Assembly: GCF_003002025.1 (NCBI RefSeq)
Contig: NZ_PVZB01000005.1
Coordinates: 62,001-126,000, forward strand
Direction of reading: 5' to 3'
DNA from: Paraburkholderia sp. BL25I1N1
GTDB taxonomy: Bacteria > Pseudomonadota > Gammaproteobacteria > Burkholderiales > Burkholderiaceae
Length of the DNA: 64,000 bases
Each line of letters begins with the position of its first letter. The stretch's first letter is position 1. This document shows positions 56,954 through 64,000 of this stretch, in pieces. The position numbers and the translations under genes are program-made. The notes under the pieces were generated by a model, which searched no databases, was not told the DNA's origin, and worked only from the letters and a program-made list of their open reading frames with translations.

Positions 56954-57460
56954 GCAGGGTCTCCCTATGTCGTGATGCCGCCGGACGCCCGGTTCGTGAG
57001 CCGGTGGTGCGTGTGAAGACGGCATCTTTGTTCAAATTCGTGGGCCTCGCTTTGTCCGCGGGCCGGCGGGCGGCTCGTGTAACGCAGGCGACGCAAACAA
57101 CGAAGCAACAGCTTACAACGGCAGCCGGCGAAGTTCGCCCGCGAAAGCGGCCATACCAGGGCAATAACCAGGCGGGAGGCGTGCGGCGGGCGAGGTAAGG
57201 CGGGGCGGCCGGTGCGGCGCGGAGCCGGGATGTTTTGGGATCCGGGCAACGGCGGGCCGCATCATGCATCGAGCAGGCGGCGCTCGCGGATGGCGCGGCG
57301 GCGCTGCAATCGGGCTCATGCCGCGCCGGCGGGTGAGCGGGCGGGGTGAGCCATGCCGGACGGCTCCGGCGCGGGGAATCGGAAAATTATAGCGAGCGCG
57401 GCCGCGCCGCAGCAAGGCAGCGCTGGTTTTGCCGCGCGCTTTGGACGACACGAACCGCGT
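56954..57460. other. 507-nt region without a supported gene
   Basis: Very GC-rich (notably 57195-57360), with no ribosome-site-supported frame and no recognised RNA. It should hold the MFS promoter. Confidence 0.45.
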
Positions 57461-57997
57461 TCAATCGATGGTCTGCGCTTGCGGCGAGGCGAGCTCGCGG
57501 AGCTGAAATTTGCCGTTGTCGTTGAACAGCCAGTCTTCGAATAGCTCGAGCTGGCCTCGGCCGTTCAGCAATTTGCCCGGCGGTTGCGGCAGCGGCGCGG
57601 CGCGCCGCAAGCTGGCGAGCGCGGTGCTTTCGGCTTCGTCGTCGCCGTTGGTGCGATACACCGCTGACTCCAGCACATGGCCATTGCCATCCACTGTGAA
57701 CGACACGACCACCAGCGAGCGCAGCATCGCTTGTGGCGTGCCGCGCAGCACGTAAGACGGATTGCGTTCGATGATGCGTCTGGCCACGGCCTCGCGGTAC
57801 TGGTCGAGCGTCGCACTGTTGATGGCGGCCGCGGGCGTCGGCACGCTCGCGCGTGGCGGTGGTGTGATGGTGCAGCCAGCCATGCCGATGACCAGGCCGG
57901 CGACGAGGAGCATGCCGCGCACATGCGCGGGCCGTACGCCGACGCTGCAAACGCAGCGTCCGTTGCAATGGCGAAGATGACGCGTGCGAGTGAACAT
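57461..57997 (-). CDS. TonB C-terminal-domain lipoprotein
   Basis: Up to 178 aa. The hydrophobic MLLVAGLVIGMAGC is a classic lipoprotein signal with lipobox MAGC, and the mature part has a TonB_C-like fold (LRSLVVVSFTVDGNGHVLES, STALASLRRAAPLPQPP). The start is uncertain: ATG 57997, GTG 57922 or ATG 57913, none with a clear ribosome site; the two later starts give the best signal peptides. A TonB_C domain on a lipoprotein rather than a TonB inner-membrane anchor suggests a peptidoglycan or partner-binding role, not classical energy transduction (inference). Confidence 0.7.
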   Translation of the reverse strand: MFTRTRHLRHCNGRCVCSVGVRPAHVRGMLLVAGLVIGMAGCTITPPPRASVPTPAAAINSATLDQYREAVARRIIERNPSYVLRGTPQAMLRSLVVVSFTVDGNGHVLESAVYRTNGDDEAESTALASLRRAAPLPQPPGKLLNGRGQLELFEDWLFNDNGKFQLRELASPQAQTID

Positions 57998-58079
57998 GAT
58001 CAGGGAACCACAAAGACAGAGCCTGATTTGATGGTAGTCAAAATCCGCCAGGAAGCAATTGGCGTTCGCCCGCTCTATG

Positions 58080-58219
58080 TGGTCCAACCGACCGTAATAG
58101 GCGGAAATATGAGCGAATTGGTTGGCGGCGAAAACACGCCTACACTTCGATGGCCTCTTTCGAGAGGCATCGGTGGAAGTCTTTCATTTAGCCCGCTTCG
58201 CGCGGGCTCTTTCTTTTTT
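58080..58219 (+). ncRNA. Candidate small RNA with intrinsic terminator
   Basis: Plus-strand region with no coding gene of its own, showing three stems: CCAACC/GGTTGG (58084-58089/58120-58125); CGAT-GCCTCT-TTCG-AGAGGC-ATCG with one bulge (58148-58172); and AGCCCGC/GCGGGCT (58190-58208) followed by CTTTCTTTTTT. The last is a textbook terminator without an upstream plus-strand gene. No convincing promoter was found, so the 5' end is a guess. Confidence 0.5.
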
Positions 58220-58257
58220 GCGGCGCGGTTCGCGGGAGTGCGTGCGGCGCGAAAAAC

Positions 58258-58288
58258 AAAAGGCGAACCCGATAGCGAGTTCGCCTTT
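58258..58288 (-). terminator. Intrinsic terminator of argH (minus strand)
   Basis: AAAGGCGAAC (58258-58267) / GTTCGCCTTT (58279-58288), perfect 10 bp, followed on the minus strand by TTGTTTTT. Confidence 0.9.
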
Positions 58289-58364
58289 ATATCCGCAAGC
58301 TGCGTGCAGGACCCAAGCACGAGACGAGCGCAGAATGCGCGCTCACCGCATGCCGCGCGTCCGC

Positions 58365-59771
58365 TTACTTCAGCGCTTCACGTGCCGCCTTCACCGCCGC
58401 GAGCACCTGCTCGGGCGCCGTGCCGCCCGGATGATTGCGGCTCGCCACCGAGCCTTCCAGCGTCAGATACGAGAACACGTCTTCGCCGATCAGATGCGCG
58501 ACGTTCGGCAGTTCCTGACGCATTTCCTCGAGCGTCAGATCCGCCAGATCGCAGCCGCGATCCGCGCAGACGCGCACGGCCAGCGCCACCGCTTCGTGCG
58601 CGTCGCGGAACGGCAGGCCGCGCTTGACCAGGTAGTCGGCCAGATCGGTTGCCGTGGAGAAGCCTTGCAGCGCGGCGTCGCGCATGGCTTGCGGCTTCAC
58701 CGAAATACCGGCGACCATTTCAGCGAAGATGCGCAGCGTATCCGCAACCGTATCGACGGTGTCGAACAGCGGTTCCTTGTCTTCCTGATTGTCCTTGTTG
58801 TACGCAAGCGGCTGGCCTTTCATCAGCGTGAGCAGCGCGATCAGATGGCCGTTCACGCGGCCGGTCTTGCCGCGCGCGAGTTCGGGCACGTCCGGGTTCT
58901 TCTTCTGCGGCATGATCGACGAGCCGGTGCAGAACCGATCCGCCAGATCGATGAAGCCGACGCGCGGGCTCATCCACAGCACGAGCTCTTCGGAGAAGCG
59001 CGAGACGTGCGTCATGACGAGCGCCGAGGCCGCCGTGAATTCGATCGCGAAGTCGCGGTCCGACACCGCGTCCAGCGAGTTCGCGCAGATGCCGTCGAAG
59101 CCCAAAGTCTTCGCCACCGCGTGACGATCGATCGGATAGCTGGTGCCGGCGAGCGCGGCCGCGCCCAGCGGCAGGCGGTTCACACGCTTGCGGCAGTCGA
59201 TCATGCGTTCGGCGTCGCGCGAAAACATTTCGACGTAGGCGAGCAGGTGATGGCCGAACGTGACGGGCTGCGCCACCTGCAAGTGCGTGAAGCCCGGCAT
59301 GATGGTCGAGGCGTTCTTCTCCGCCATGTCGAGCAGGGCCGTGCGCAATTCCGTCAACAAACCGCCGATCCGGTCGATCTCGCCGCGCAGCCACAAGCGA
59401 ATATCCGTCGCCACCTGGTCGTTACGCGAGCGGCCGGTATGCAGGCGCTTGCCGGCGTCGCCGATCAGCGCGGTCAGGCGCGCTTCGATATTCAGGTGGA
59501 CGTCTTCCAGATCGAGTTGCCACTCGAACTCGCCTCGCTCGATTTCGCCCTTGATCTGCGCCATGCCGCGTTGGATCGCGGCGAGGTCGTCGGCGGCGAT
59601 GATCTTTTGCGCGGCCAGCATCGAGGCGTGCGCGAGCGACCCTTCGATGTCGACGAACGCCAGACGCTTGTCGAAGAAAACCGACGACGTGTAGCGTTTG
59701 ACGAGTTCCGACATCGGCTCCGAGAAGCGAGCCGACCAGGCTTCGCCTTTTTTGTGCAGTTGGGACGTCAT
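58365..59771 (-). CDS. argH: Argininosuccinate lyase
   Basis: 468-aa cytoplasmic enzyme splitting argininosuccinate to arginine and fumarate, the last step of arginine synthesis. The fumarase/lyase signature [12 protein letters not shown] is intact, [17 protein letters not shown] and the TSYPIDR region are present, and the length equals the family norm. The ATG lies 7 nt from a weak AACACC context. It is monocistronic with its own terminator. Confidence 0.97.
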   Translation of the reverse strand: MTSQLHKKGEAWSARFSEPMSELVKRYTSSVFFDKRLAFVDIEGSLAHASMLAAQKIIAADDLAAIQRGMAQIKGEIERGEFEWQLDLEDVHLNIEARLTALIGDAGKRLHTGRSRNDQVATDIRLWLRGEIDRIGGLLTELRTALLDMAEKNASTIMPGFTHLQVAQPVTFGHHLLAYVEMFSRDAERMIDCRKRVNRLPLGAAALAGTSYPIDRHAVAKTLGFDGICANSLDAVSDRDFAIEFTAASALVMTHVSRFSEELVLWMSPRVGFIDLADRFCTGSSIMPQKKNPDVPELARGKTGRVNGHLIALLTLMKGQPLAYNKDNQEDKEPLFDTVDTVADTLRIFAEMVAGISVKPQAMRDAALQGFSTATDLADYLVKRGLPFRDAHEAVALAVRVCADRGCDLADLTLEEMRQELPNVAHLIGEDVFSYLTLEGSVASRNHPGGTAPEQVLAAVKAAREALK

Positions 59772-59930
59772 GGTGTTGGGCAGTTAAGCGGCAGTTGAGC
59801 GAGCGGTGAAGAGGCTGGCGACGCGAATGCACATGCCGTGCAAAAGTGACGCCGAAGCGAGGAAAGACAGGGATTTTAACACTCGCCGGGAGGCTTAAAG
59901 ACGCCGTGCGCCGCGGGCGTTTCCCATCAC

Positions 59931-60743
59931 CTACTCGCGCACCAGCACTACCAGCTTCAGATCTTCGCGATGCGCGGGTTTGAACGTGATCTGGTCGTAG
60001 ACGATACGGCCGTCGCGCGGATGGTTGAACTCGCGCCGTCCGCCTTCGCGGCCGCCCACGTCCTGCGAGGCCCAGAAGCGCGCGAACGCGTCGCTCGCGG
60101 CGGTGAGCGAGTCGATCAGCGCGCGGGTGGGCGCGTCGTTCAGATGGCGGATCGAATCGGCGCGGAATTCGGCGGCGAGTCGCCGCGCGCGCGTTTCCCA
60201 ATCGACGATCAGCTCACGCGCGGCCGGTTCGGTGAACGTATAGCGCAGCAGATTGCGGTCGTGCGCGCCGTCCAGCCAGCCGACGAACAGGTCCGTGGCA
60301 CGCTCGTTCCACGCGAGTGCATTCCACTGACGGTCGAGCACATAGGCCGGCGCACTGACAAGCTGCACGGTTTGCAGCAAGGTGGCGGGCGCATCGGCCG
60401 CGGCCGGATCGGGCTCAGCCGGGTCGCGCTGGGCGGCCAGTTCGAACAGATACGCCCGTTCGGCCCGCGACAGTTGCAACGCGACGGCGATGCGCGCGAG
60501 CGCGTCGGCGGACGCGGAGACCGGGCGCCCCTGTTCGATCCACGTGTACCAGGTCGGACTCACGCCGCACAGTTGCGCGACTTCCTCGCGCCGCAATCCC
60601 GGTGTGCGGCGGCGCGGACCCGGCGGCAAGCCGACCGCTTGCGGCGAGAGCCGCTCACGGTGAGCGCGGATGAAGTCGCCGAGCGCGCGGGCCGGGGTGG
60701 CGTCGAGCGGCGGCGGGTTGTCGGCGGAAGACGGCGTGGTCAT
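59931..60743 (-). CDS. XRE-type regulator with MmyB-like ligand domain
   Basis: 270-aa cytoplasmic regulator. The helix-turn-helix is ~20-85 (RTPGLRREEVAQLCGVSPTW, YTWIEQGR), followed by a MmyB-like PAS-related ligand domain with LQTVQLVSAPAYVLDRQWNAL and WNERATDLFVGW. In characterised relatives such regulators bind fatty acids or redox cofactors and often control a divergent enzyme gene. Here it diverges from a methyltransferase across 155 nt holding a 12-bp palindrome. Confidence 0.9.
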   Translation of the reverse strand: MTTPSSADNPPPLDATPARALGDFIRAHRERLSPQAVGLPPGPRRRTPGLRREEVAQLCGVSPTWYTWIEQGRPVSASADALARIAVALQLSRAERAYLFELAAQRDPAEPDPAAADAPATLLQTVQLVSAPAYVLDRQWNALAWNERATDLFVGWLDGAHDRNLLRYTFTEPAARELIVDWETRARRLAAEFRADSIRHLNDAPTRALIDSLTAASDAFARFWASQDVGGREGGRREFNHPRDGRIVYDQITFKPAHREDLKLVVLVRE

Positions 60744-60808
60744 GCTGAGCGGGCAAATAGGTCGACGAAGGCAGGGAGGTAATGGCGATACCAGAATAAT
60801 CGCTTAAC

Positions 60809-60837
60809 TTGTACCGGTACACAGCCGGCCCTATTGT
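60809..60837 (+). promoter_or_regulatory. Candidate promoter with overlapping palindrome upstream of the methyltransferase
   Basis: TTGTAC (60809-60814), 17-nt spacer, TATTGT (60832-60837). The 12-bp palindrome TGTACCGGTACA (60810-60821) overlaps the -35, as a repressor site would. The XRE regulator gene is the nearest regulator (inference). Confidence 0.5.
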
Positions 60838-60898
60838 AACGGCTGGAATCGCACAACGCGCTTCCAGCGCTGCCCCAAATACCTAACCGGAGCCTCCC

Positions 60899-61651
60899 AT
60901 GAAGCATCACGATCAGGTCGCCGACGCCTTTGGCTCGACCGCCGCCGCCTATTTGACGGGCCCGACCCATGCCACCGGCGCCGATCTGCGGACGCTGGCC
61001 GAATCGATCGCGGCGACGCCGAATGCGACGGTGCTCGACATGGGTTGTGGCGCCGGCCATGCGAGCTTCGCGGTCGCGCCGCACGCGCAAGCCGTGGTCG
61101 CCTACGACATCGCGCCGCAAATGCTGGCGACGGTGGAAGGCGCCGCGAAAGAACGCGGTCTTGCCAATATCCGCACGCAGCAAGGCGCGGCCGAAGTGCT
61201 GCCGTTCGCCGACCATTCGTTCGACTGGGTGATCAGCCGGATGAGCGCGCATCACTGGCACGACGTGCCGCTCGCACTCGCCGAAGTACGGCGCGTGTTG
61301 CAGCCGGGCGGCAAGGTGCTGTTCATCGATATCGCCGGCAGCGATCATCCGCTGCTCGACACGCATATTCAGGCGATTGAGTTGTTGCGCGACGGCTCGC
61401 ATATTCGCGATTACCGCGCCGACGAGTGGCTCGCATTGTTTGCGGCAGCAGGCTTTACAGCATCGATTCGCGAGCGCTGGCGTATCGACATCGAGTTCAG
61501 CTCGTGGGTGGCGCGCATGCGCACGCCGGAAGCGCGTGTGGTGGCGATTCGTTCCATGTGGGCGAATTCGCCGGACGAAGTCCGCCAATATTTCGACGTG
61601 CAGGAAGACGGCTCTTTCAAGCTGGACGCGTTGATGATCGAGGCACAATAA
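60899..61651 (+). CDS. Class I SAM-dependent methyltransferase (UbiE-like)
   Basis: 250-aa cytoplasmic methyltransferase. The SAM motif I VLDMGCGAGHASFAVAP is typical, with VVAYDIAPQML, EVLPFADHSFDWVISR and VLQPGGKVLFIDI (motif post II-III) of the UbiE/COQ5-type Methyltransf_11 family. The substrate is unknown. CCGGAGCC lies ~7 nt before the ATG. Transcription is probably controlled by the divergent XRE regulator. Confidence 0.9.
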   Translation: MKHHDQVADAFGSTAAAYLTGPTHATGADLRTLAESIAATPNATVLDMGCGAGHASFAVAPHAQAVVAYDIAPQMLATVEGAAKERGLANIRTQQGAAEVLPFADHSFDWVISRMSAHHWHDVPLALAEVRRVLQPGGKVLFIDIAGSDHPLLDTHIQAIELLRDGSHIRDYRADEWLALFAAAGFTASIRERWRIDIEFSSWVARMRTPEARVVAIRSMWANSPDEVRQYFDVQEDGSFKLDALMIEAQ

Positions 61652-61652
61652 A

Positions 61653-61687
61653 AAGCCGGGCGCGACGAACAGCGTCGCGCCCGGCTT
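61653..61687. terminator. Hairpin terminator between methyltransferase gene and ppc
   Basis: Perfect 15-bp stem AAGCCGGGCGCGACG / CGTCGCGCCCGGCTT with a 5-nt loop, between convergent genes. The minus-strand side is followed by TTTTATTG, making that direction the better terminator. Confidence 0.85.
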
Positions 61688-61723
61688 GTGTGCTCAAAGG
61701 CGTGCAATCAACCGCGTGCGTGC

Positions 61724-64000
61724 TTAGCCCGTGTTGCGCAAGCCCGCCGCAATCCCGTTGATGCTCAAATGAATCCCGCGCCGCACGCGCGCGTTGGTGT
61801 CGCCGGCGCGGTGACGCTTGAGCAACTCCACCTGCAAGTGATTCAACGGATCGAGATACGGGAAGCGATTCTTGATGGAACGCGCGAGCAGCGGGTTCTC
61901 CGCGAGCCGTTCGCCCTTGCCGGTGATCTCCGACAACACCTTCGACGTGCGCTCCCATTCCGCGACGATCCGCTCGAACACGTGCTTGCGCAGCTTCTTG
62001 TCGGACACCAGCGCGGCGTAGCGCGAGGCGACCGCGAGGTCGGTCTTTGCCAGCACCATGTCCATGTTCGACAACAGGTTGGCGAAGAACGGCCACGTCT
62101 TGTGCATTTTCTTCAGCAGCGCGAGACGGGTCTTGCGTTCAGCGTCGGTCGGCGCGCTGTCCAGATGCGCGGCCACCGCGCTGCCGAAACCGTACCAGCC
62201 GGTCAGCAGCAACCGGCATTGGCCCCATGAGAAACCCCATGGAATTGCGCGCAGATCTTCGATCTTGCGTTGCTTCGGATCTTGCAGTTTGCGCGAGGCC
62301 GGCCGGCTGCCAATGTTCAACTCGGTGATCTCCGCGATCGGCGTCGACTCGAAGAAGTACTCCTTGAAGCCGGGCGTTTCGTAGACCAGCGCGCGGTAGG
62401 ACGCCATCGCCGCGTCGGACAACTGCTGCATCGTTTCCTCGAACGCGGGCAGTTGCGCCGGTGCAATGCCGTGCGGCAGCAACGACGCTTCGAGCGTGGC
62501 GGCGACCACCGTTTCCAGATTGCGCCGGCCGATTTCCGGATTGCCGAACTTGCTGGCGATCACTTCGCCTTGCTCGGTCAAACGGATCTGGCCGTCGACG
62601 GTGCCCGGCGGCTGCGACAGAATCGCCTGATAGGTCGGACCACCGCCACGGCCCACGGTGCCTCCGCGTCCATGGAACAGACGCAGCGTCACGCCGCGTT
62701 CGTTAAAGAGCGACACCAGCGCGAGTTCGGCGCGGTACAACTCCCAGTTCGACGTGAGGAAGCCGCCGTCCTTGTTGCTGTCCGAATAGCCGAGCATCAC
62801 TTCCTGCTCGTTGCCCTGATGTTCGATCAGCGCGTCGACGCCCGGCAGCGCGATCAGGTCGCGCATGATGTGCGGCGCGTTGCGCAAGTCGGGGATCGTC
62901 TCGAACAACGGGATCACCATCAGGCCCGCTTGCGCCGGATCGTTCGCGTCGCCCAGACGGCCGTGCAGCAGGCCGGTTTCCTTTTGCAGCAACATCACTT
63001 CGACCAGATCGCTCACGGTTTCCGTGTGCGAGATGATGTAGTTGCGCACCGCGCGCGCGCCGAATTTCTCGCGCGTGATGCGCGCTTCCTCGAGCACGCC
63101 GAGTTCGCTCTTCACGAGATCGGAGTAGTCCGCGTACGGCAGGCGCAACGGACGCGGCTGCGCCAGTTCGGCGAGCAGCACCTTGAGCTTGTCTTCTTCC
63201 GTGAGCGCCGCGTAGTCGTCCTCGACGCCGGCGCGCTTGAGCAGTTCGGCGATCACCGCTTCGTGAATGTCGGAGCTCTGGCGCAAGTCGATGCTCGCCA
63301 GATGGAAGCCGAACACTTCGGCGGCGCGCGCGAGCGGCGACAGACGCGGTGCGGCGAGCGGCGCGCCATGATGCTCGGCGAGCGAATCGATCAGCACGTG
63401 CAGGTCGCGCACGAATTCGGCCGAGTCGCCGTACGGCGTGGCGCGGATCGGCGCTGCGCCGCGGCCCGCGCTGCGCACCGGCACGCTGCCTTCGCCGAGG
63501 CGCACGCGCGCGCTCGCGGCGAGCCGCGTGTACATGCCGATCAAGGCCCGGCGATACGGTTCGTCGGTACGATGCGGCGACTGGTCGGGCGAGGCGGCGG
63601 CGAGTTCCTTCAGGGCGTCGCTGGCGCCGGCCAGCAGGTTCGACACCGACAACTCCGCGCCGAGCTTGTGCACCTGCTCCATGTAGTGCTCGAAGATCAC
63701 CGCGGCCTGGCGGGTAATCGCGTTTTCGAGCGTCTCGGCCGTGACGTTCGGATTGCCGTCGCGGTCGCCGCCGATCCAGCTGCCCATCTGGAAGAACGGC
63801 GGCAGGCGCGCGTCGATGCCGTGCTCGACGAGCGCTTCCTCGATATCGGCGTAGAGCGCCGGGATTTCAGAGAGGAAAGTGGCGCGGTAGTAGGACAGCG
63901 CGTTCTCGATTTCGTCGGCCACGGAGAGGCGCGAATCGCGCAACATGCGCGTTTGCCATAGCGACGTGACGCGGGCGCGCAACATCGCTTCGTTGTGCGC
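61724..64000 (-). CDS. ppc: Phosphoenolpyruvate carboxylase (N-terminal part outside window)
   Basis: C-terminal ~758 residues of PEPC, which converts PEP and bicarbonate to oxaloacetate. The frame is open to the right edge ([16 protein letters not shown]), so roughly the first 200-250 residues, including the first catalytic His region, are missing. Catalytic and allosteric motifs seen: [16 protein letters not shown], the glycine-rich loop [20 protein letters not shown], and the C-terminal NG end ([13 protein letters not shown]). A cytoplasmic anaplerotic enzyme. Confidence 0.96.
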   Translation of the reverse strand, partial: AHNEAMLRARVTSLWQTRMLRDSRLSVADEIENALSYYRATFLSEIPALYADIEEALVEHGIDARLPPFFQMGSWIGGDRDGNPNVTAETLENAITRQAAVIFEHYMEQVHKLGAELSVSNLLAGASDALKELAAASPDQSPHRTDEPYRRALIGMYTRLAASARVRLGEGSVPVRSAGRGAAPIRATPYGDSAEFVRDLHVLIDSLAEHHGAPLAAPRLSPLARAAEVFGFHLASIDLRQSSDIHEAVIAELLKRAGVEDDYAALTEEDKLKVLLAELAQPRPLRLPYADYSDLVKSELGVLEEARITREKFGARAVRNYIISHTETVSDLVEVMLLQKETGLLHGRLGDANDPAQAGLMVIPLFETIPDLRNAPHIMRDLIALPGVDALIEHQGNEQEVMLGYSDSNKDGGFLTSNWELYRAELALVSLFNERGVTLRLFHGRGGTVGRGGGPTYQAILSQPPGTVDGQIRLTEQGEVIASKFGNPEIGRRNLETVVAATLEASLLPHGIAPAQLPAFEETMQQLSDAAMASYRALVYETPGFKEYFFESTPIAEITELNIGSRPASRKLQDPKQRKIEDLRAIPWGFSWGQCRLLLTGWYGFGSAVAAHLDSAPTDAERKTRLALLKKMHKTWPFFANLLSNMDMVLAKTDLAVASRYAALVSDKKLRKHVFERIVAEWERTSKVLSEITGKGERLAENPLLARSIKNRFPYLDPLNHLQVELLKRHRAGDTNARVRRGIHLSINGIAAGLRNTG

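Noticed and set aside
58148..58219. Attenuator or riboswitch for a downstream plus-strand gene
   Set aside because: The next gene downstream, argH, is on the minus strand and convergent, so there is no plus-strand gene to regulate.

Overview
The window is a high-GC, densely coded bacterial chromosome segment. Its gene content points to a Burkholderiales betaproteobacterium, most likely Paraburkholderia or a close Burkholderia relative. Pointers are the glucokinase-HexR fusion protein, the trxB-ftsK-lolA and rarA-serS-tRNA-Ser blocks, minCDE, the metG/apbC/dcd neighbourhood, and the 'cctacttttctttgc' repeat family. Assignment to a genus is inference from family knowledge; no rRNA is present.

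Layout. 1-11 kb: end of tamB, metG, an OmpA-type lipoprotein, apbC, a SodC-fold lipoprotein that has lost most metal ligands, dcd, a PLP decarboxylase overlapping an LprI-like gene, and a bestrophin channel. 12.1-13.9 kb: an accessory cassette bounded by ~211-bp inverted repeats. It holds a structured RNA-like leader, one orphan gene and a long 7-bp tandem array. 13.9-23.2 kb: a glucose block. zwf, pgl and glk-hexR run leftward; a sugar ABC transporter runs rightward from a strong promoter that contains a HexR-type palindrome. 23.2-28.2 kb: LysR regulator, GST, an orphan fliD, a TRIC-type channel and an Smr protein. 28.4-40.3 kb: trxB, ftsK, lolA, then a guanidino-compound module (LysR, ureohydrolase, NCS1 permease), then rarA, serS and tRNA-Ser(CGA).

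40.4-46.8 kb: a four-gene lipid-modification-type operon (FAD oxidoreductase, DUF1365, Cfa-like methyltransferase, chalcone-isomerase-like protein), an esterase-type lipoprotein, a frameshifted C-terminal remnant of an Nramp (mntH) gene, and a Tat-type ferritin-like lipoprotein. 47-54.5 kb: map, a GNAT acetyltransferase, minCDE, a YXWGXW-type protein, a tiny lipoprotein, a CLC channel and waaC. 55-64 kb: small envelope proteins, an MHS-type MFS transporter, a TonB_C-domain protein, a candidate small RNA, argH, an XRE regulator divergent from a methyltransferase, and ppc running off the right end.

Most of the window is core metabolism and cell biology. The least explained parts are the inverted-repeat cassette, the degenerate SodC-like protein, the candidate sRNA near 58.1 kb, the Cfa/DUF1365 operon and several unassigned palindromic operators. 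I did not find a clear-cut new defence or mobile system.
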